The notes under the pieces were generated by a model. That model was given only the letters and a program-made list of their open reading frames with translations, was not told the DNA's origin and made no database searches. A DNA stretch of 64,000 nt, from positions 120,775,794 through 120,839,793 of the forward strand of contig NC_134949.1 in the NCBI RefSeq assembly GCF_965638725.1. Direction: 5' to 3'. This document shows positions 25,701 to 40,700 of this stretch, one piece after another (within the stretch, counting starts at the first letter, position 1; each line of letters opens with the position of its first letter). Made by a program: the position numbers and the translations under genes. The stretch is from Aptenodytes patagonicus (Eukaryota > Chordata > Aves > Sphenisciformes > Spheniscidae).

Positions 25701-28700
25701 TGGGATGTCATGTTAGTAATTCATTCTTACTGTCATCCAGATAAATTGTTCTGCAACATGCAGTGCTGTTCAAGCAAAAATTAAGAAATGAAAACTCAGT
25801 ATCTTTGCTTACATCTATACAGGTACATAAAATAATAATTTCAATGAAGTAGCTTTCAAAACTAATTCTCTTTTTTCATGTTTCTCAGCTAAAAAAAGAC
25901 AGTGTGTCTTCTCTCATCATGGTTGATTAACTCGGTCTTCTGAATAGCGTGACAAAAACAACACACAATTTAATATCTCAAACATTTCAAAAAATATATA
26001 TTAAAATACATTTTAATTTGTGTTTACGTATTAAAAAAATAAAAAAAAAGAAATTCTATTTAGCATGAAAAAAAATCTAGAAGCAACAGAGAAGTCTCAG
26101 AAAAGATCGCGCATTTTTAGTATTTTGGAATCTTTGCATACATTCAGGATTCAGATAGTAGCAATGTATTATTTCTGCCCTAAGTGAATAATCTAAGCAT
26201 TTCCTGTTGGGTTTTTTCTTGATTTTTCTGATAAACAGTTCAACTTTGGTTAAGCTTCAAATGGGGAGCATTAGCCAAAGATTTTTAAACATACGTATGT
26301 ATGTATTTGTGTGTGTGTGTGTGTACCTATTTTATAGGTAAGATTTTCTAAATATGTATTTTTAAGCAGAAAAGCATAGTTAAACTTAAGCAATATCAAA
26401 ACTCTCTCAAATGCACAAATACAATTTTTACTAACCTTTGACATCTAAATGAAGCTCTTCAGTAAAGAAAGTTTTTGTGTCCTTATTTGGAACTTCTGAA
26501 GTTGGCCCAGAAAAGACAGGGTTTTCAGGCATAAGCCTGAACAAGTGATAAAGCAGGTTATTCAAGCTTTTAGTTCTTCTAAGGTATTGTGAGTAGAGAA
26601 CTCGCAGCTGATAGTGTTTAAAAAAAAAAAACCAACAAAAAAACCACACAAAATACAGATGAGACTTAACAAATATAGCTTACTCTGTAAAAAATACAAA
26701 TATGTTCCTGTAGGGAGGAAAAGCAAGACTGTGATTCTGAACAAGTGTTTAGAAGAGTGATTTATTTCTCTGCACCACTTTGAATGGTTAGAAGATCATA
26801 AAATGTAGCAAGCTTGTTTGAAAATGCCACAAAGAATCATCTATTAATGAATCTTAATTCTTTATGACTCTATGTCCTGGTTTCGGCAGGGATAGAGTTA
26901 ATTTCCTTCCGAGTAGCTGGTACAGTGCTGTGTTTTGGATTTAGGATGAGAATAATGTTGATAACACACCCATGTTTTAGTTGTTGCTGAGCAGTGCTTA
27001 TGCTAGTCAAGGACTTTTCAGCTTCCCATGCTCTACCGACTGAGAAGGCTGGAGGTGCACAAGAGGCTGGGAGGGGGCACAGCCAAACTGGCCAAAGGGA
27101 CATTCCATGCCATGTGACATCATGCTCAGTACATAAACTGGGGGAAGCTGGCCGGGGGGGCCGCTGGTCGGGGACTGGCTGGGCATCAGTCGGCGGGTGG
27201 TGAGCAATTGCACTGTGCATCACTTGCTTTGTGTATTATTATTATTATCATATTATTATCATCATCATCATTTTATTTCAATTATTAAACGGTTTTTATC
27301 TCAACCCACGAGTTCTTCTCACTTGTGCTCTTCCAATTCTCTCCCCCATCCCACCGGGTGGGGGGGAGTGAGCGAGTGGCTGCGTGGTGCTTAGTTGCCG
27401 ACTGAGGTTAAACCACGACACTCTAATATTACCATCCTTAACTACTGCAGTGCAGAAATCTAAAGTCTATTGATGCTTTCAGAATTCCACAAAAACAAGA
27501 GGTAGGAAGATACATAATTAAAAGAGTAAAAAGGCTGGATGAAACGTCAAGATTCAAACCACATAAGCACGTTAAGAATTTCAGTTAAAAGGAAAAGACT
27601 CTGAACATATACCTGAGAAGAAGCTGCTTTGAAGAAAGCTAACGTTAACTTCCAAGTGAGAAGATATCCTAGGACAAGGCAGAACTCATCGCTCAGGGGC
27701 TGAATAACTGCAAATTCTCCAACTGGAATGCATTCCAGGATGTTTTCTAGCAAGAGTTCTTGAGTGGCCAGGACAGACATGAGAGCCGCTGGAGGTGACC
27801 TATGGAAAAATGTTACCTGGCGTAGTAAACTCAAATCTTGAGCAGAGCATTAACTGAATTTATACTCATAGCTTTCCTAGAAACCTGTCAGTAAAGCCAG
27901 GTATGTAGAACATAAAAGGGGCCTTTTATTACAGGAAAATTTACTTTCAGATTCACACATTAGTGCTAGATTTTAAGATTTTAATTTTTTTCCTGAAATG
28001 GACAGTTGGTGTTTTTACCTCTTGTAAGAAGAATATAAACTGAATGCTGGTCACTTAATCTGAAAGTGGTCTATGGCTGAGCTGATTTCACCTACATCAT
28101 GGACAGCTGGTTTGCTTGCTTGCTTGCTTTGTCAAGTCACACCAACAAAGGAGCAACTGAACACTGGATCTCCTAGTCACTGAATGTGTTGGGTTTGGGC
28201 TTTGGCACTGGATTAAAAAGCTTTTTGCTTTTAAAAAGCTCCATAGTAAAAAAAGTGTTAACCATTGGGCTGAGGTAAAAAAAACAACTTTTTTTTTTAA
28301 TATCAGTTACCATATTCCCTCTTCAAACTGTTGACTTTATCGGATTCACACTGTATAAAACACCCAGGTCAATTTTGGAGGTTCAAGAAACTGCAGTTAC
28401 CTGTGCAGCTGGACACATTCTGAATACAGCAGTCCAGTAAAAATCTGTCAAGATTTTACAATATAGACCACATATGTTGCACTTACTCTAGTAACTGTAC
28501 CTAGAAAACAACTGCAAATATTGTTTCCAGCTTTAGCACAAAGGCAGAATTAACTAATTAAATTGAGTATTTTCAATATTTATGACCCTACTGTCATAGC
28601 CATGTCATTTTTTTTCCTTTTAACATATCCTGAGAGACGACGACTATGCTGCAAATCTCAACTCTTGTAATACATTTTAAAGATACGGAAAACAGTCATA

Positions 28701-31700
28701 AAAAAAACATGAGGAAAAAATACTCACAATGCCGATTCCTCCTCTTCATCACCATAAGATTTGAGATCTTCGTCATCAAATTTAGGCAATTCAGGCATTA
28801 ATCTATAGAAATACGGAGAGGAAATCAGATTTAGTTTTTACTGTTTTAATATATGTGATTCATAGTTCTTTGCTTATCAATGCCAACATTAATGATAAGC
28901 AATAAAATAATGGCAATTACTCCTTAATAACACCACAGAATCTTTAAGAGACATGTCACCATTGCAAAGATGGTTCCTGAATGACAGCAAACGAGCATGT
29001 AGCTTTGCTTGGTTCTTTTCCAGACCTTTTACACTTCCTGAGTCATGTTAAAATAAACTTCTTTATCTCAGAATAAAGCTATTGCAACTTTATGCCTCAG
29101 TATAAGTGAAAGATAACGGTAGCTTCTTATGCTTAAGCCATCTGCCTCACAATCTGCATTTTGAGCAGTCAAATGCACATACTATTTTTCAAATTCTGTA
29201 TTCTGTCTTTCGGTATTAGAAATAGCCAAAAAGTTCACATGAATACTACACATTTTTATTCACTTTCTTCATTTTCTGATCTAAACTAGTGAAAATAAAA
29301 AGGTCATACTATGTAATGATACTGTCAGACCCAGATCAAACCTGGAATATTTCAGTTTACATTTTAGGATTCTCTGAGTGTTAAAATAGGGGCTAAAAAT
29401 AAATAACTTTATAGTTATGATACTGCTATCTATGTAACTATGGTACAGAAAATAAAATTGTATCTTCACGTATGACAGTAAAATTTTTCAGTATATGTTT
29501 AGTCTACTTTTACAATTAAATTTAGCATTCGTAGCTCTATATAATGTTCTCCGATACAGAACACAAATTGCCCAGTTAAGGATTTTCTCCCATAATGGAA
29601 CATGACTTTGCTAAACACATCTGTAAGTGCCTGTTCTACAGCACATTTAAAAAAAAAGGGGGCGGGGGGAGGGGAGGGAAGTGAGAAATTTGTTGATTCT
29701 TACTTATACAACATACGGTAGACAGAAATCTGTACAGGTCTAGCCCGGAAAAGCAACAATGGAGATAACGTATTTAGTAGAGTCTGGAGTTTATCTGGAA
29801 GATTTGTTTTCTGGCCTGCAACAAACTTCGCTGGCAATTTATGGTTTAACAACTGGTCCTTCGAGATGTACGTTAGAGCTTCACCCAAGGACGTTAACAC
29901 AGAGTTCTGAAAGGAGCCTTCAGACGCAGTTTTGGTTTCTCCTATTTAAAGTAAAGAAAGACAAGCTGTGATACAGAATGCATGGATGATTATCATAAAC
30001 AAACATTACTAGAAACTCAGACTCTGCTTACCAGAATCCCTCTAATCTTAAAAGTCACAATGTTAAGTGCAATTACTTTACCAATTAGCATAAAAGTGTT
30101 CAAAAAAGTGAGGTTTTATAAGCTATGTGGACATAATATTCCTATTAAATCAAAAATAGGGCCCATCAAGTTCTATTTCAGAATAGCCTGACAGGTACCA
30201 CTATTACCTTCCTTGCCATATACTTGCCTGTGACTTTCACCAACAACGGTAACAGCAAATTGTGAATTCCTTCAGAAAAGAATTCTTTCCATTCACTGAT
30301 CAAGTTCACAGGAAGGTTTTCAGTAGTTTCAGGAGCTGCAGCTTCAAAGTAAGCACTAAGGGCAGATGCCAAGTCACAACTGACACAAGCAAAAATCTGC
30401 ACAAGTGGGACATTATAAAGCGAACGGTTTTCACTTGTTGTCTAGGAGGAAGAAAAAAAAAAAGAGGAAGATTTCTTAACTATAAATTTGCTTTAAAATA
30501 CCTGTTTCACATTCCCTGTCTATACCAGAAAGTGTAATTTCAAGGAAGACTCAGTTGCAAAGACCATTTTAAGGCAATTTGGGGGAAAAAAGAAAAAAGC
30601 CTAAAAATATAAACTGCATTTTAGTAAGACTTGCTGAAAATTATTTCCAAGTCTCATCAACATTTAGAATCCTGGATTGCTTCCCTTATATGATCTTCTT
30701 TATAATGACAGAAAGAAGCTGCCACCAAGTGGATTCAAATAAGAATGTACGCAGCTGTACCTTATCTGGAGCACTTGTGCAGCCAAATGAGCCAAAATTG
30801 ACACGTGAAGTGCTCTCACTTTTCTCTCCCAAACATAAAAGCCATACCAATATCATGCTTGTATTTCCAAATTGCAGAAGGAAATTGGCAATACACTATT
30901 GTAAACTGGAAATTATTGAAGTGGCGATCAGGATAATATTTCCTCTCCCCCAACATAACTCCTTCTTTTTAATTTTATTCTTACTAGTTTGCCCAAAAAA
31001 GGAATATCATTAAATATTAAAAATTTTCCCAAGCACTTAATCTATGCAACAAGGTTTTCATACAGGTTTGCTGTTTAAATAAATAAAAAAAAAAATACAG
31101 TTTTGAGGGTCATACAGCATAGGTAAGATGATTAATCCTGAGACCAAGAAAGGCCACATGGAAGTTTCCAGCCCACCCTTGTAAGTGTGTAGTGACAGAG
31201 GGTGCTATAATTATTTTTAAAAAAAAAAAAAAAAAAAAGCAAGCTAGAGGGTGAGAGATTCTCTACCTTTATTTGATTAATAAAGAAGTAGTTAGCTGTT
31301 CACTCTGACCTGTTTTCTAACAGTGTTAGAATATAATTTTGATTTTTCATGTGATCATTTAGATATTGAAATGCAGATACTGCTTTTCATTCAGTTAATT
31401 TTTATATGTCATGTTAGACTTTGGTCTTAAAGGGATATTATTTTTCAACATAGAGACCTACAGCAGACATTCCAAAATTATTCTTCAATTACCAATGCCA
31501 TTACTAAACATCGTATTACTTCAAGGGGGAGATAATTTCATCTCCATATAGAAAAAGAAACAGAAGATACAGTATTGCTTGTACTTTTAAGCCACACATG
31601 ATCTTCGTCAAAGTTCAGTGAAAAAAGGATTTTGTGCAATTCTTTCTAACATTGTGTCAAGTATTTGCTAAGCTAACTATGTGCCTGCCATATCCAGAGA

Positions 31701-34700
31701 ATAATCTAAAAAGGTAAGTACATCAAAACTGGAGATGGAACATTAGCACTCATGCGGTAGGTAAAGTTTATTTTCTTAGTTCCCTATTTTGATTGAGATG
31801 CTTTTTAAAATAAGTTATCTTTGAAATGCGGAGTACCCAGCTACTAATATTGATCATTACTCTAAAGTACTAGAAAGGTAACACACACATTAGACGAAAC
31901 AAAGTTAAAATTGTTAAGTCCACTGTGTTCTAAACTCTAAGAACCGTTAGGAGGACTCCGATTTCCATTCCTCTTGGCAACCCTCATGCATCTTTGTTCA
32001 AATTTAATTGCTATGTGGCATAGCTTCTACAATGTTTTACTGTATCATCCTGATACCCAACTTCCCACTATGTAAACAGATGAGTGAACTTTTAACATAC
32101 AGCTTTCAAAGATTTAGGATGAAATGTCGATCAGACAGCCCAGTAAGATTATAAAAATTTAGTTATTTCATAGCCTATTTTTTTAAACCCCCCTCCCCTG
32201 TATTAGTCCAGTAGGTTCAGAGGGCATCAGGGGGATCCTATTAAAAGCTGGAATGCAATGGTTAGCAATAGTCTCTTTCATATTACCTCTAACCAAGCCA
32301 GCATGGAGCACATGATAAAGTCCCATTCATTATCGGCCAAAGGAGCTGCGGAATACTTCAGCAACAAGGGAAGGTAACGGATCATCTCTATGTTGAAACC
32401 AAACAACTGAGCACTTTTTTCTTTCAGATTGCTGCAATAAAAATACAACTAAAGCTTACATATCTTCATGCTGTAGACATGAGTATTTATATTCTTGCCT
32501 TCACTGCTCCTCTAAGGACAAATTAGTCTTGCACCAGGCTCTGCCCTATGTGCTTTTGATACTCTGTCTTTCAAAGGTAGAATACTACATTAGCTGCCAA
32601 GTCTAAATAAGTCAGTCAACAGGTACAAAATAGTCTATTAGAGCTACTTGCTCATTTGCATGTTACACAGATTCCTAAAATTGTACAATTTACATATTCA
32701 CTCAAGTAATACACTTACATTAACTATGAAATTTAGCAATTTTAACTAAATCAATGCAAGAAAAAATAATCATTTGAGTTACTAATTTTAAAAATAAAAT
32801 ACAAGCCCTCAAGTGTCCAAATAGTTTACGTTATTTTGAGACTTTGTCGCCTGGATTTTTCTCTCTATACTCAAGACAAATGAACCTCAGTATATTTTCA
32901 CTCCTTGCTGGAAGCTTTCCAAGTTACATTTTCAGGTCCAGAATTTTAAAAAAACCACACCTAAGTTTGGTATCCAAGTTTTCTTTCTGCTACCTAAATA
33001 AGCAATCAGAATTTGGAACTAAATATCCAGCAACACCTACAAAAGTTGGTCAGTTCTGAATGCTTTTGAAAACAGTTGTCATCTAGGTGCATTAAAAAAG
33101 CTCCTAGTTTCCCAGCCTTCAACCACCTGGGTGATTTTCTTCAGTATGAGTTATTAGATACTTAAAGACAGGTACATTAAACTGAGAGATGCAGTTCTAC
33201 AAAGGCTTAAAAATATAATATTAGAGCAGTGGATGGTGGTTGTAACTTACAAATTGAATTTGTTGATTTTGTTTGAGTTAATAACCACTCTGTATTTTTA
33301 AACTCTTGTTTTAAAAATTTTAAAAAAGCCCAATTATCTCAAAGTTGCACCCACCAGCTAAAAAGAAAGCTGTCCTCATTATCGTTTTTCCAAGATATTA
33401 TGATTTTCAGTATTCCAGGTAGTAGGTGATCACAATCAATACTTCTATCGTTCAAGCAGGAGTTCAAAATGGAAAGACACCCAAATGCTCCTGTAACGTA
33501 ATAAAAATATCATGCTCAATAGGTCTTAATTATCAAGACAAAACAAACATTAGAATGTGTGTCAATTGACTGGATCGTTTTATTTGAACTTAACATTAAT
33601 ATCGTAAGATAGTTTGGATAATAACTAAGCCTTCATCTTTGAACACTTAATCCAGAGGTGCTATTGTTAAATCATAAATACTATATCCAACCCAAACTTA
33701 AAAACAAACAAAACCAAAAAAAAACCTCAAACCAACCAAAAACTCCTATAAGATCAATTGTTGGTTTATACAATTAACAAAAAGGAAAAATACCTGCTAA
33801 GATTTAAATCTATTTGCGCTACTAAAAATGTAGTATGCTAAGCAATAATTTGGACAGATAACTAAGTAAATGTAACTGCGAGTTGTGAATTCCAATATTA
33901 TTGTAAGAGTGTTAATTTTTAATTTCGGAGTGAAGTACTACTGTTGCATTAGTACTGTTTTCCATTTTTAAGGAAAACTGCATGTATCTAGATTTCTTGG
34001 AGAACAAGAACATTTCTTATAAGCATGATGACAAAGAAATGAGTTAATTAAAGTACAAATTATGCATAACAAAAACAAACAAAAAAACCCACTTCACTTA
34101 AGCAGCAGTGCAATGCTTTACAAGAACTTTACCAGCACTTTCCTGATCTGAAAAAAAAATTAAAACTTGAATGGTAAGCCTACAACCTACGTCACACTTA
34201 ATGGGAAAATTTGGGTATATACTGTCTGCTCAGAATCCCTAGGAAAATGAGAAGCAGCAGAAAGGAAAATGCAGACCAGCGTTACAAACAAGAGCACTCC
34301 ACAGCAGGGGAGGACTGAAGATTCTTTTTCCCATTTTCTGTTCGAAGTTTCACAGCCACATTTGGTTGGTTCACCAGTTCACTCAGAAAGCCAGGAAAGC
34401 TTAACTAAGTCTGAAGAGTAAGAGTCAGGGAAACTACCACAGTAGAAAGATTCAAGATTCTTCTCAACTGCTGCATGACACCAACACTGAAAATTTTCAC
34501 ACTTTGAGGACATCCATTTGAAGGACTCATCTGAAAACCTGAGGACACTGCCAAGAGACAGATGTCCACAGTCTAAAGTCACCAAAGATATTTTTTTCCA
34601 TTTAAGTAAGCACAGTCCTGTTAAAAAATACAAAATCAACTTTAAAGCTTATATATAGACTGATCAATAAGAGTATGTGCAAGAAAGCACAAAAGCAGTA

Positions 34701-37700
34701 CTGAGAAAAATGAGAAAGTTCTCTCTTTTAAACGACATCTAATTCAAACATGTGGAAGGACTGTGTGTGAGCATTTCCAAAGAATTTTCTTGAAAAGCAA
34801 CAAGTTTGTGAAAATATAAAGGTTTTCTAAAGGATATTCAAAGCAATATTATAACACACCTCAATCACCTCTAAGTAATTTTTCAAAAGCTGCTGAAAGT
34901 GTATGTACAGCAGTTCTGACTCGGCACACTATATCCCATGCACTGGAAGAACTACTCAAAAATTATACATAAACTGTGAAAGAGTTCTTGCTAAAGCATC
35001 TAAAGACAATCATGACACTACCAGTTGACAACAGTAATATTTTTGCATGCTGTGTAAAGCCTAAATTATTAACTGAAAACGCTGATATTTACAGATGTGT
35101 TTAAATCAGACAGACCAAACAAGAAGTACGGCAATATCAAAATTCTTTTAACAGTATCAGCCTAAATCCTTTAGCTCTAATTTTGTACCAGGCAGTATAG
35201 CTTGTACTTCCTTAATAAGGCAGAAAACTACTACGCCAAACAGCCTAGAAGAAATATGCAAACTGAGAAGACATTTCTTTCTAAGAAAAACGGTATTATG
35301 ATAGTTAACACATTTTATCTAAAAGCAAACATTATTACAAAAGAATGTTCTTAAATTCTAATGAAGTGGACTGTGGTAAGAACATACTCACCGTCAGTGC
35401 TGGAAAGCTCTGTCTGTGTGCATGTCATAAGTTTGGCCACACAGTGGAACACAAGTTCTTTCTTTTCTTCCTCAATTAAAAAACGTGATAGACACTGAAG
35501 TGTATGCAATCTGCCTTCTGTTAATGGCAGAAACCTATTCATACAAGCAAAACATCAAGAATGAAACAAACCCAAAAATTTAACTAGTAAACAAAATGTC
35601 AATTGGTTCATAGTGATCTAATATCCTATGATGAAACTAATCCCACACGCTAAACCGAGTCTCACTTTTACATACCAACCATATATATTACCAAGTTTTC
35701 AGTCGTCTTTCATCAGAATCAGTATCATTTAACTTTATCAGCATTTGCAACAAACTAAAAGATTATAGGCAGCAGTATTAAGGTACCCTTCTGTTGTCTT
35801 AAAAAGTTGTTTCATCTCACAGGATACAGTGTTTTCCGCGTGAATCACTTTAGCCATGGTTAAGGACCAGAGTCTTCCACGTTCCTCTGATCTTCAAAGA
35901 AGAAGAAAGACCCTGGTTAATATATACAGATGCACAGTTCACAACAAAAGCATTTGGATGAAGTTTGAATCAATGCACATAAGGAAATATTGTGGCACTT
36001 AATACTCTATACAATGCAAAATATGAAGACAGAGTTAAGGGTTGGTTTACTTGTTCTTACACACCTGTCAAATATCGTTTGCTGAAGGCTAGTTGTATTA
36101 CTAAGTGTACTGAACTTCTCATATGTGATGTGCATTTCTTCTAACATATGAAGATACTCCAGAAGCAGATAAGGAGGATTCTCCAATTCTTCAATCCATT
36201 GTAATGAGTACAACAGCTCTGCAACTAATTAAACAAAGGTGGTTGTTTACAAACAACTGCTGAATATATTCAGTGCATAAGCAAGAAGTTTCAGGTCACG
36301 GTTTTGTTGGGTTTTTTAAGTATGTTTTTAAGGCATTAAAAAGATGACATTTACACGTAATCTCAGGTGCTTCAGAGCATGAACTGGGTATTTCCCATTG
36401 CATCATAAAATACAAGAGAAGAAAAGGCTACAATAATCTATTCTAGATGTTCAGGAAATCTTAAAGCAAATCAAGCATGAAAAGAACTCTAACTCCTCTC
36501 TGTTCTTTTTTTTTTTAAATATGTGTAGCACTTGCAGACAAGACAATCAAGATTTAAGTCCAGAAAACAACCAAACAAATTTGATGCTAACAGTTAGCAT
36601 GTGGTTTCTTCATTAGCTTACAAAGACCCACACTGAACAATTACACTTCTCATCACGGTGAGACTTTTGAAGATAGAACTGTTCATTTGACAATGCTGGC
36701 TCTAATTTGAGCATTCTATAAATAAAAAGAAACAAGATTCCACCTGGTGGAATTAAGAAAAATTGCTGCCTCAAAGTATCTTTCCATTATGGCTAAACAC
36801 TCAGGGCATTTACTTGATGGCATGGATACAGTTCCTATTGTCCACTCATGCCAAGGCATCATGTGTTTTGGCAATGAACAACTTTGAAGTTCATCGTAAA
36901 TTCAAACTTCTCCAAATTCAAAGTTCTGTTGAGATAGCATGTATATAAACACAAAAGGTCCTAGAAATATAAACACTATACTTGTGCATACTTATACTTT
37001 TAAAGGAGAACTAAAGAAAAAAAACCAACAAAAGGTAAAAAGATGATTTCTTATACCTATATGCCAAACTTTAACTATTCATTTCTAATTATCAATTCAG
37101 GTTAATTTACAACTACTATAAAATCAAATTCCTTTAAGTTTTTACCATTGTAACTTACTTATATTGTCAATTTTCTTTCTTTCAGCATCATCATTTCCAT
37201 GGACTACACCATTTTCCAATACAAGTAGCACCATTTTACTTAGTAAGGCTGAAGTACACAGATGGCTTGGAAGTTTAGTTGTGCCACACAGCTTGACACA
37301 TGATCCCAAAGGTTCACAATTCATACTAAGCCTTCCTTCCAAAAGAGGTTTGTGCATCCACTGTAATATGTGCATAAAAAGAGTATGAACAAATAATTGA
37401 CATTTCAATGATGCACAGAGGAGCTATGATCTGTTTAACCTCGAAAATTCAGATTAAAAAATAACCATAAAAGATATAAACTAACATCAAAAGCACAATG
37501 GTGAGGATGACCCACTCCAGCACATTAAAAAAACCTAAATGCACAGCAGTAACTTGAAACTGCATTGCTGCCTCAGAAAGAAATACGTATCTTTAGAACT
37601 CTCTATATTTTACAAGAAATACTAGGGTTCCTGAAGATTGGTGGTAGGACAGGAAATTTATGTCCTTCCCCACTCTCCACTCTATGTATGTCAGCATTTT

Positions 37701-40700
37701 GTTGATAGTCAGCTTATCACGTTCCTCTGCAGGTATTGGTGTCTTTCACAAAATGAATCTTACAGAACAATTAACTTAACGATAAGAACATCTTCATGAT
37801 GTATATTCTGTCAGACAAAATTCCTGAATTGTAAAGTAAGTTGCCGGTGTTCCACGCAGAAAAGGGTAACTTCATAGATTTTTTTTTTTCCAGTAGTACT
37901 GGATGGGGCCACAAACATACAGATTTTGTACTCTGTCACGGACAGAGGCTGGAAAGAACCTCTACACAGATATATGTGTATTCATAACTGCAGTGCCACG
38001 TCAAAATAAAGAATGCTTATCACCCTAAAGGATAGAGACTTGAGGTAAGATTGACTACTGCATGCAAATCCATTATCATTTTCATACCTCAGTGGATAGA
38101 GACTCGTGCAGTTTCCCCCACTCAGTTTTGTTTGGCATGACATGCTCAACATAAGCTCCAAGATATCCAGACTGTCCATCAGCTTCCATAAGCTTCGACA
38201 ACAAATCACTAACTGCAGTGATCAAAACCTGAAGGCTGAGAAAAGGAGAAAACACTGCAAACAAGTTTGACACTATCCAGTAAAAGCAAGCTGCTTTATT
38301 TTACATTGATACAATACTAAATACATTTTTAAGTTATGCTCTACACCACAGTTCTCACCTCTGACAGGCTGAAAAAACTCTCAGTAACACAGATGCCAAT
38401 TAAATATAGTATAGCACTAATCTTAGTGCTTTCTTTTGGAGAACAACATATAATGAAATGGACATGTACATCACAATTACCTTTTAACATCCAAAGAGGA
38501 AGACTGAATTTGATTCTTGACCCACAGTGCAGATTTATGCAAAAAGGTACTCTGTTTCTGCATAGTCCGAAGTTGACGCACGAGTGAATTTACACCAGAC
38601 ATCCAAGTGTGTTTTAATTTACATACAAGTAAATCTATTGTAGGGGAAAAAAGCAAACAAAAAACAAAACAACAAATAGACAAGCAAAACCACCACAAAC
38701 AGGTAAACTCAAATTACAACCCACAGCATACAGCAACGAACACATGTCTAAAGATCCTAGAGCAGGAAAAGAATTCTCTTTTCTATGTAGTTACAAGCAA
38801 TAACTATCAAGGGCAAATATACAGGTTTCTTGTTGTAGAGCAATTTTAAAACTAACTCTGACACACAGGTAATACATTATTTGAGAATAAGAGTGATGTT
38901 CCCATTGTCTACTACAATATGTTCATATGGTCTTCAAAACCGCAGATCTTAAAATACTGAAATACTGAACATTCACAACATCAATACTCATTTGCAAAGC
39001 AGCAGTGGTTTTCAGGTTAGTCTTGTCCTACTTCACTTCTACGACAACACTGCAACATTTCCTCCTTTGTACCTGTATCAGTAAATGCATATACCAATTT
39101 ATCACTCTCAAATTCTGTATTCAAAGAATATAAATCAGGATCTCGGTCTGAAAATGAGACACTGGTGGAGAGAGAAATGGGTCACAATTTGTCAGAGCAA
39201 CTTGACCGATATAAATGGTTTCAGAATAAATACACGTATCTTTATTAAAGTGATTGCACACATTTTTTCATAGGAACCTCACATTGCAGAATGAACAAAA
39301 AAAAAAAAATGCTCATTCTTTGTACTTCACAGACCTTAAATAATTTATGTAACACTCCAGAAAGTGTGGAATATCACAGCCTCAAAGATAGCTGAAGCAC
39401 AGGGATACTAACATCAAAAAAGTTTAAAATCCTTGTAAAGATGTACAGGACTTTATGTTTAGTAGTAACTACTGGCATTGTAAATTAAAGCAAAAATTTT
39501 CATGTCAGTTACAGCTGCAAGTGCTGAATGTCTGTGAACTCAGTATTCTATTACATACGTGAATCTGTTTCATGAAAAAGAAGAATTCAGATGTAATCAA
39601 CAACTACAAAAAAGTTTGGTTGAAGTTCTTTTTCCCAATTACCTGTTAAGTGCGTAGCATCCTGCCTCTGAGCACACAATTGGAAGATGGTAAGCAGCAA
39701 GTCTTCTGAGGATGGCATCAGTAAACACCCTTTAACTGAGCTGAAAAAGCTTGAGGCTACATCGCAGATGAAAGATACCGATGGTTCAGTATTTCCAGCT
39801 TCAGAAAGATCCTTAGCTTTAGACAGAGCTGCTTGAAGTTTATCAATAATCCTTTCAACAAAAGTTTCACCAATCAAAGATTCTATCGGGGAGAGGAAAA
39901 AGACAGCATGCTTTGATTACTTGATAAACATCATCATTCAAATGCATCATATTAATATGTACCAATTTGGTTTTTATTTACTAATTTTGAATGCAAAAGA
40001 AAGTGCAAAGTAGTTTCAGTCTAATGTATACCTAAACTCTCTTTCTTATTTCACAGTCATCTAGGATCACCCAGCCGAAGTTTCACATTGCCAAGTATCC
40101 TTTCTCTAAACTAGCTGAAGCAGCTTAGACAAAAGGTATATAAAATAGAGCAAGAGCAGGGTGATCCCTTCCTAGCTTCTGGTAATCAATTGTGAGCCAG
40201 AGATTACACCTGGACCATTGCATATAGTTAACCCAATCAGACCAATCTTCCATGAATATGCTTAGTCCCTTTCTCACTGGACTGAAGTAGGCTAATCCCA
40301 TTTATCCTCAAACGCCACAGCATTCTGTGGCGATGAGTTCCATTATTTAATTATGAACTGTATGAAGAAGTATACTGTTCTCTTTCCTCAAGCCTGCTAT
40401 CTAAACATCTGTAAGCAACCTCAGGCTTTTCCGTTTAAAGAAATAATGAAAAATTTCTTCCTATTTGCTTTTTCCATACAGATTATGATTTTATGGCTCT
40501 TTACCACAACCCCATCCCCAATCACTTTCACTGCAAGCTGAAAAATTCTAGTCTGTTTTATTGCCTCTACAAGCAGAGGCCTCTGCATTTGCCTAACCAT
40601 CTCTGCCATCTTTCTTTGGGCATATACTAATTCTATCTCACATTTTTTCAAAAGCATATAGGTGAACAAGAATATTGCAGTGACCAAAACTACAGGCAGT

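Noticed and set aside
26870-27223. Open frames of 68-117 codons at 26870-27223
   Set aside because: They lie inside the solo LTR and do not resemble a protein.
34379-34639. 86-codon open frame on - strand in LTN1 intron 19
   Set aside because: Exons 19 and 20 join directly in phase (TDG-AFGC), so this is intronic. No homology recognised.
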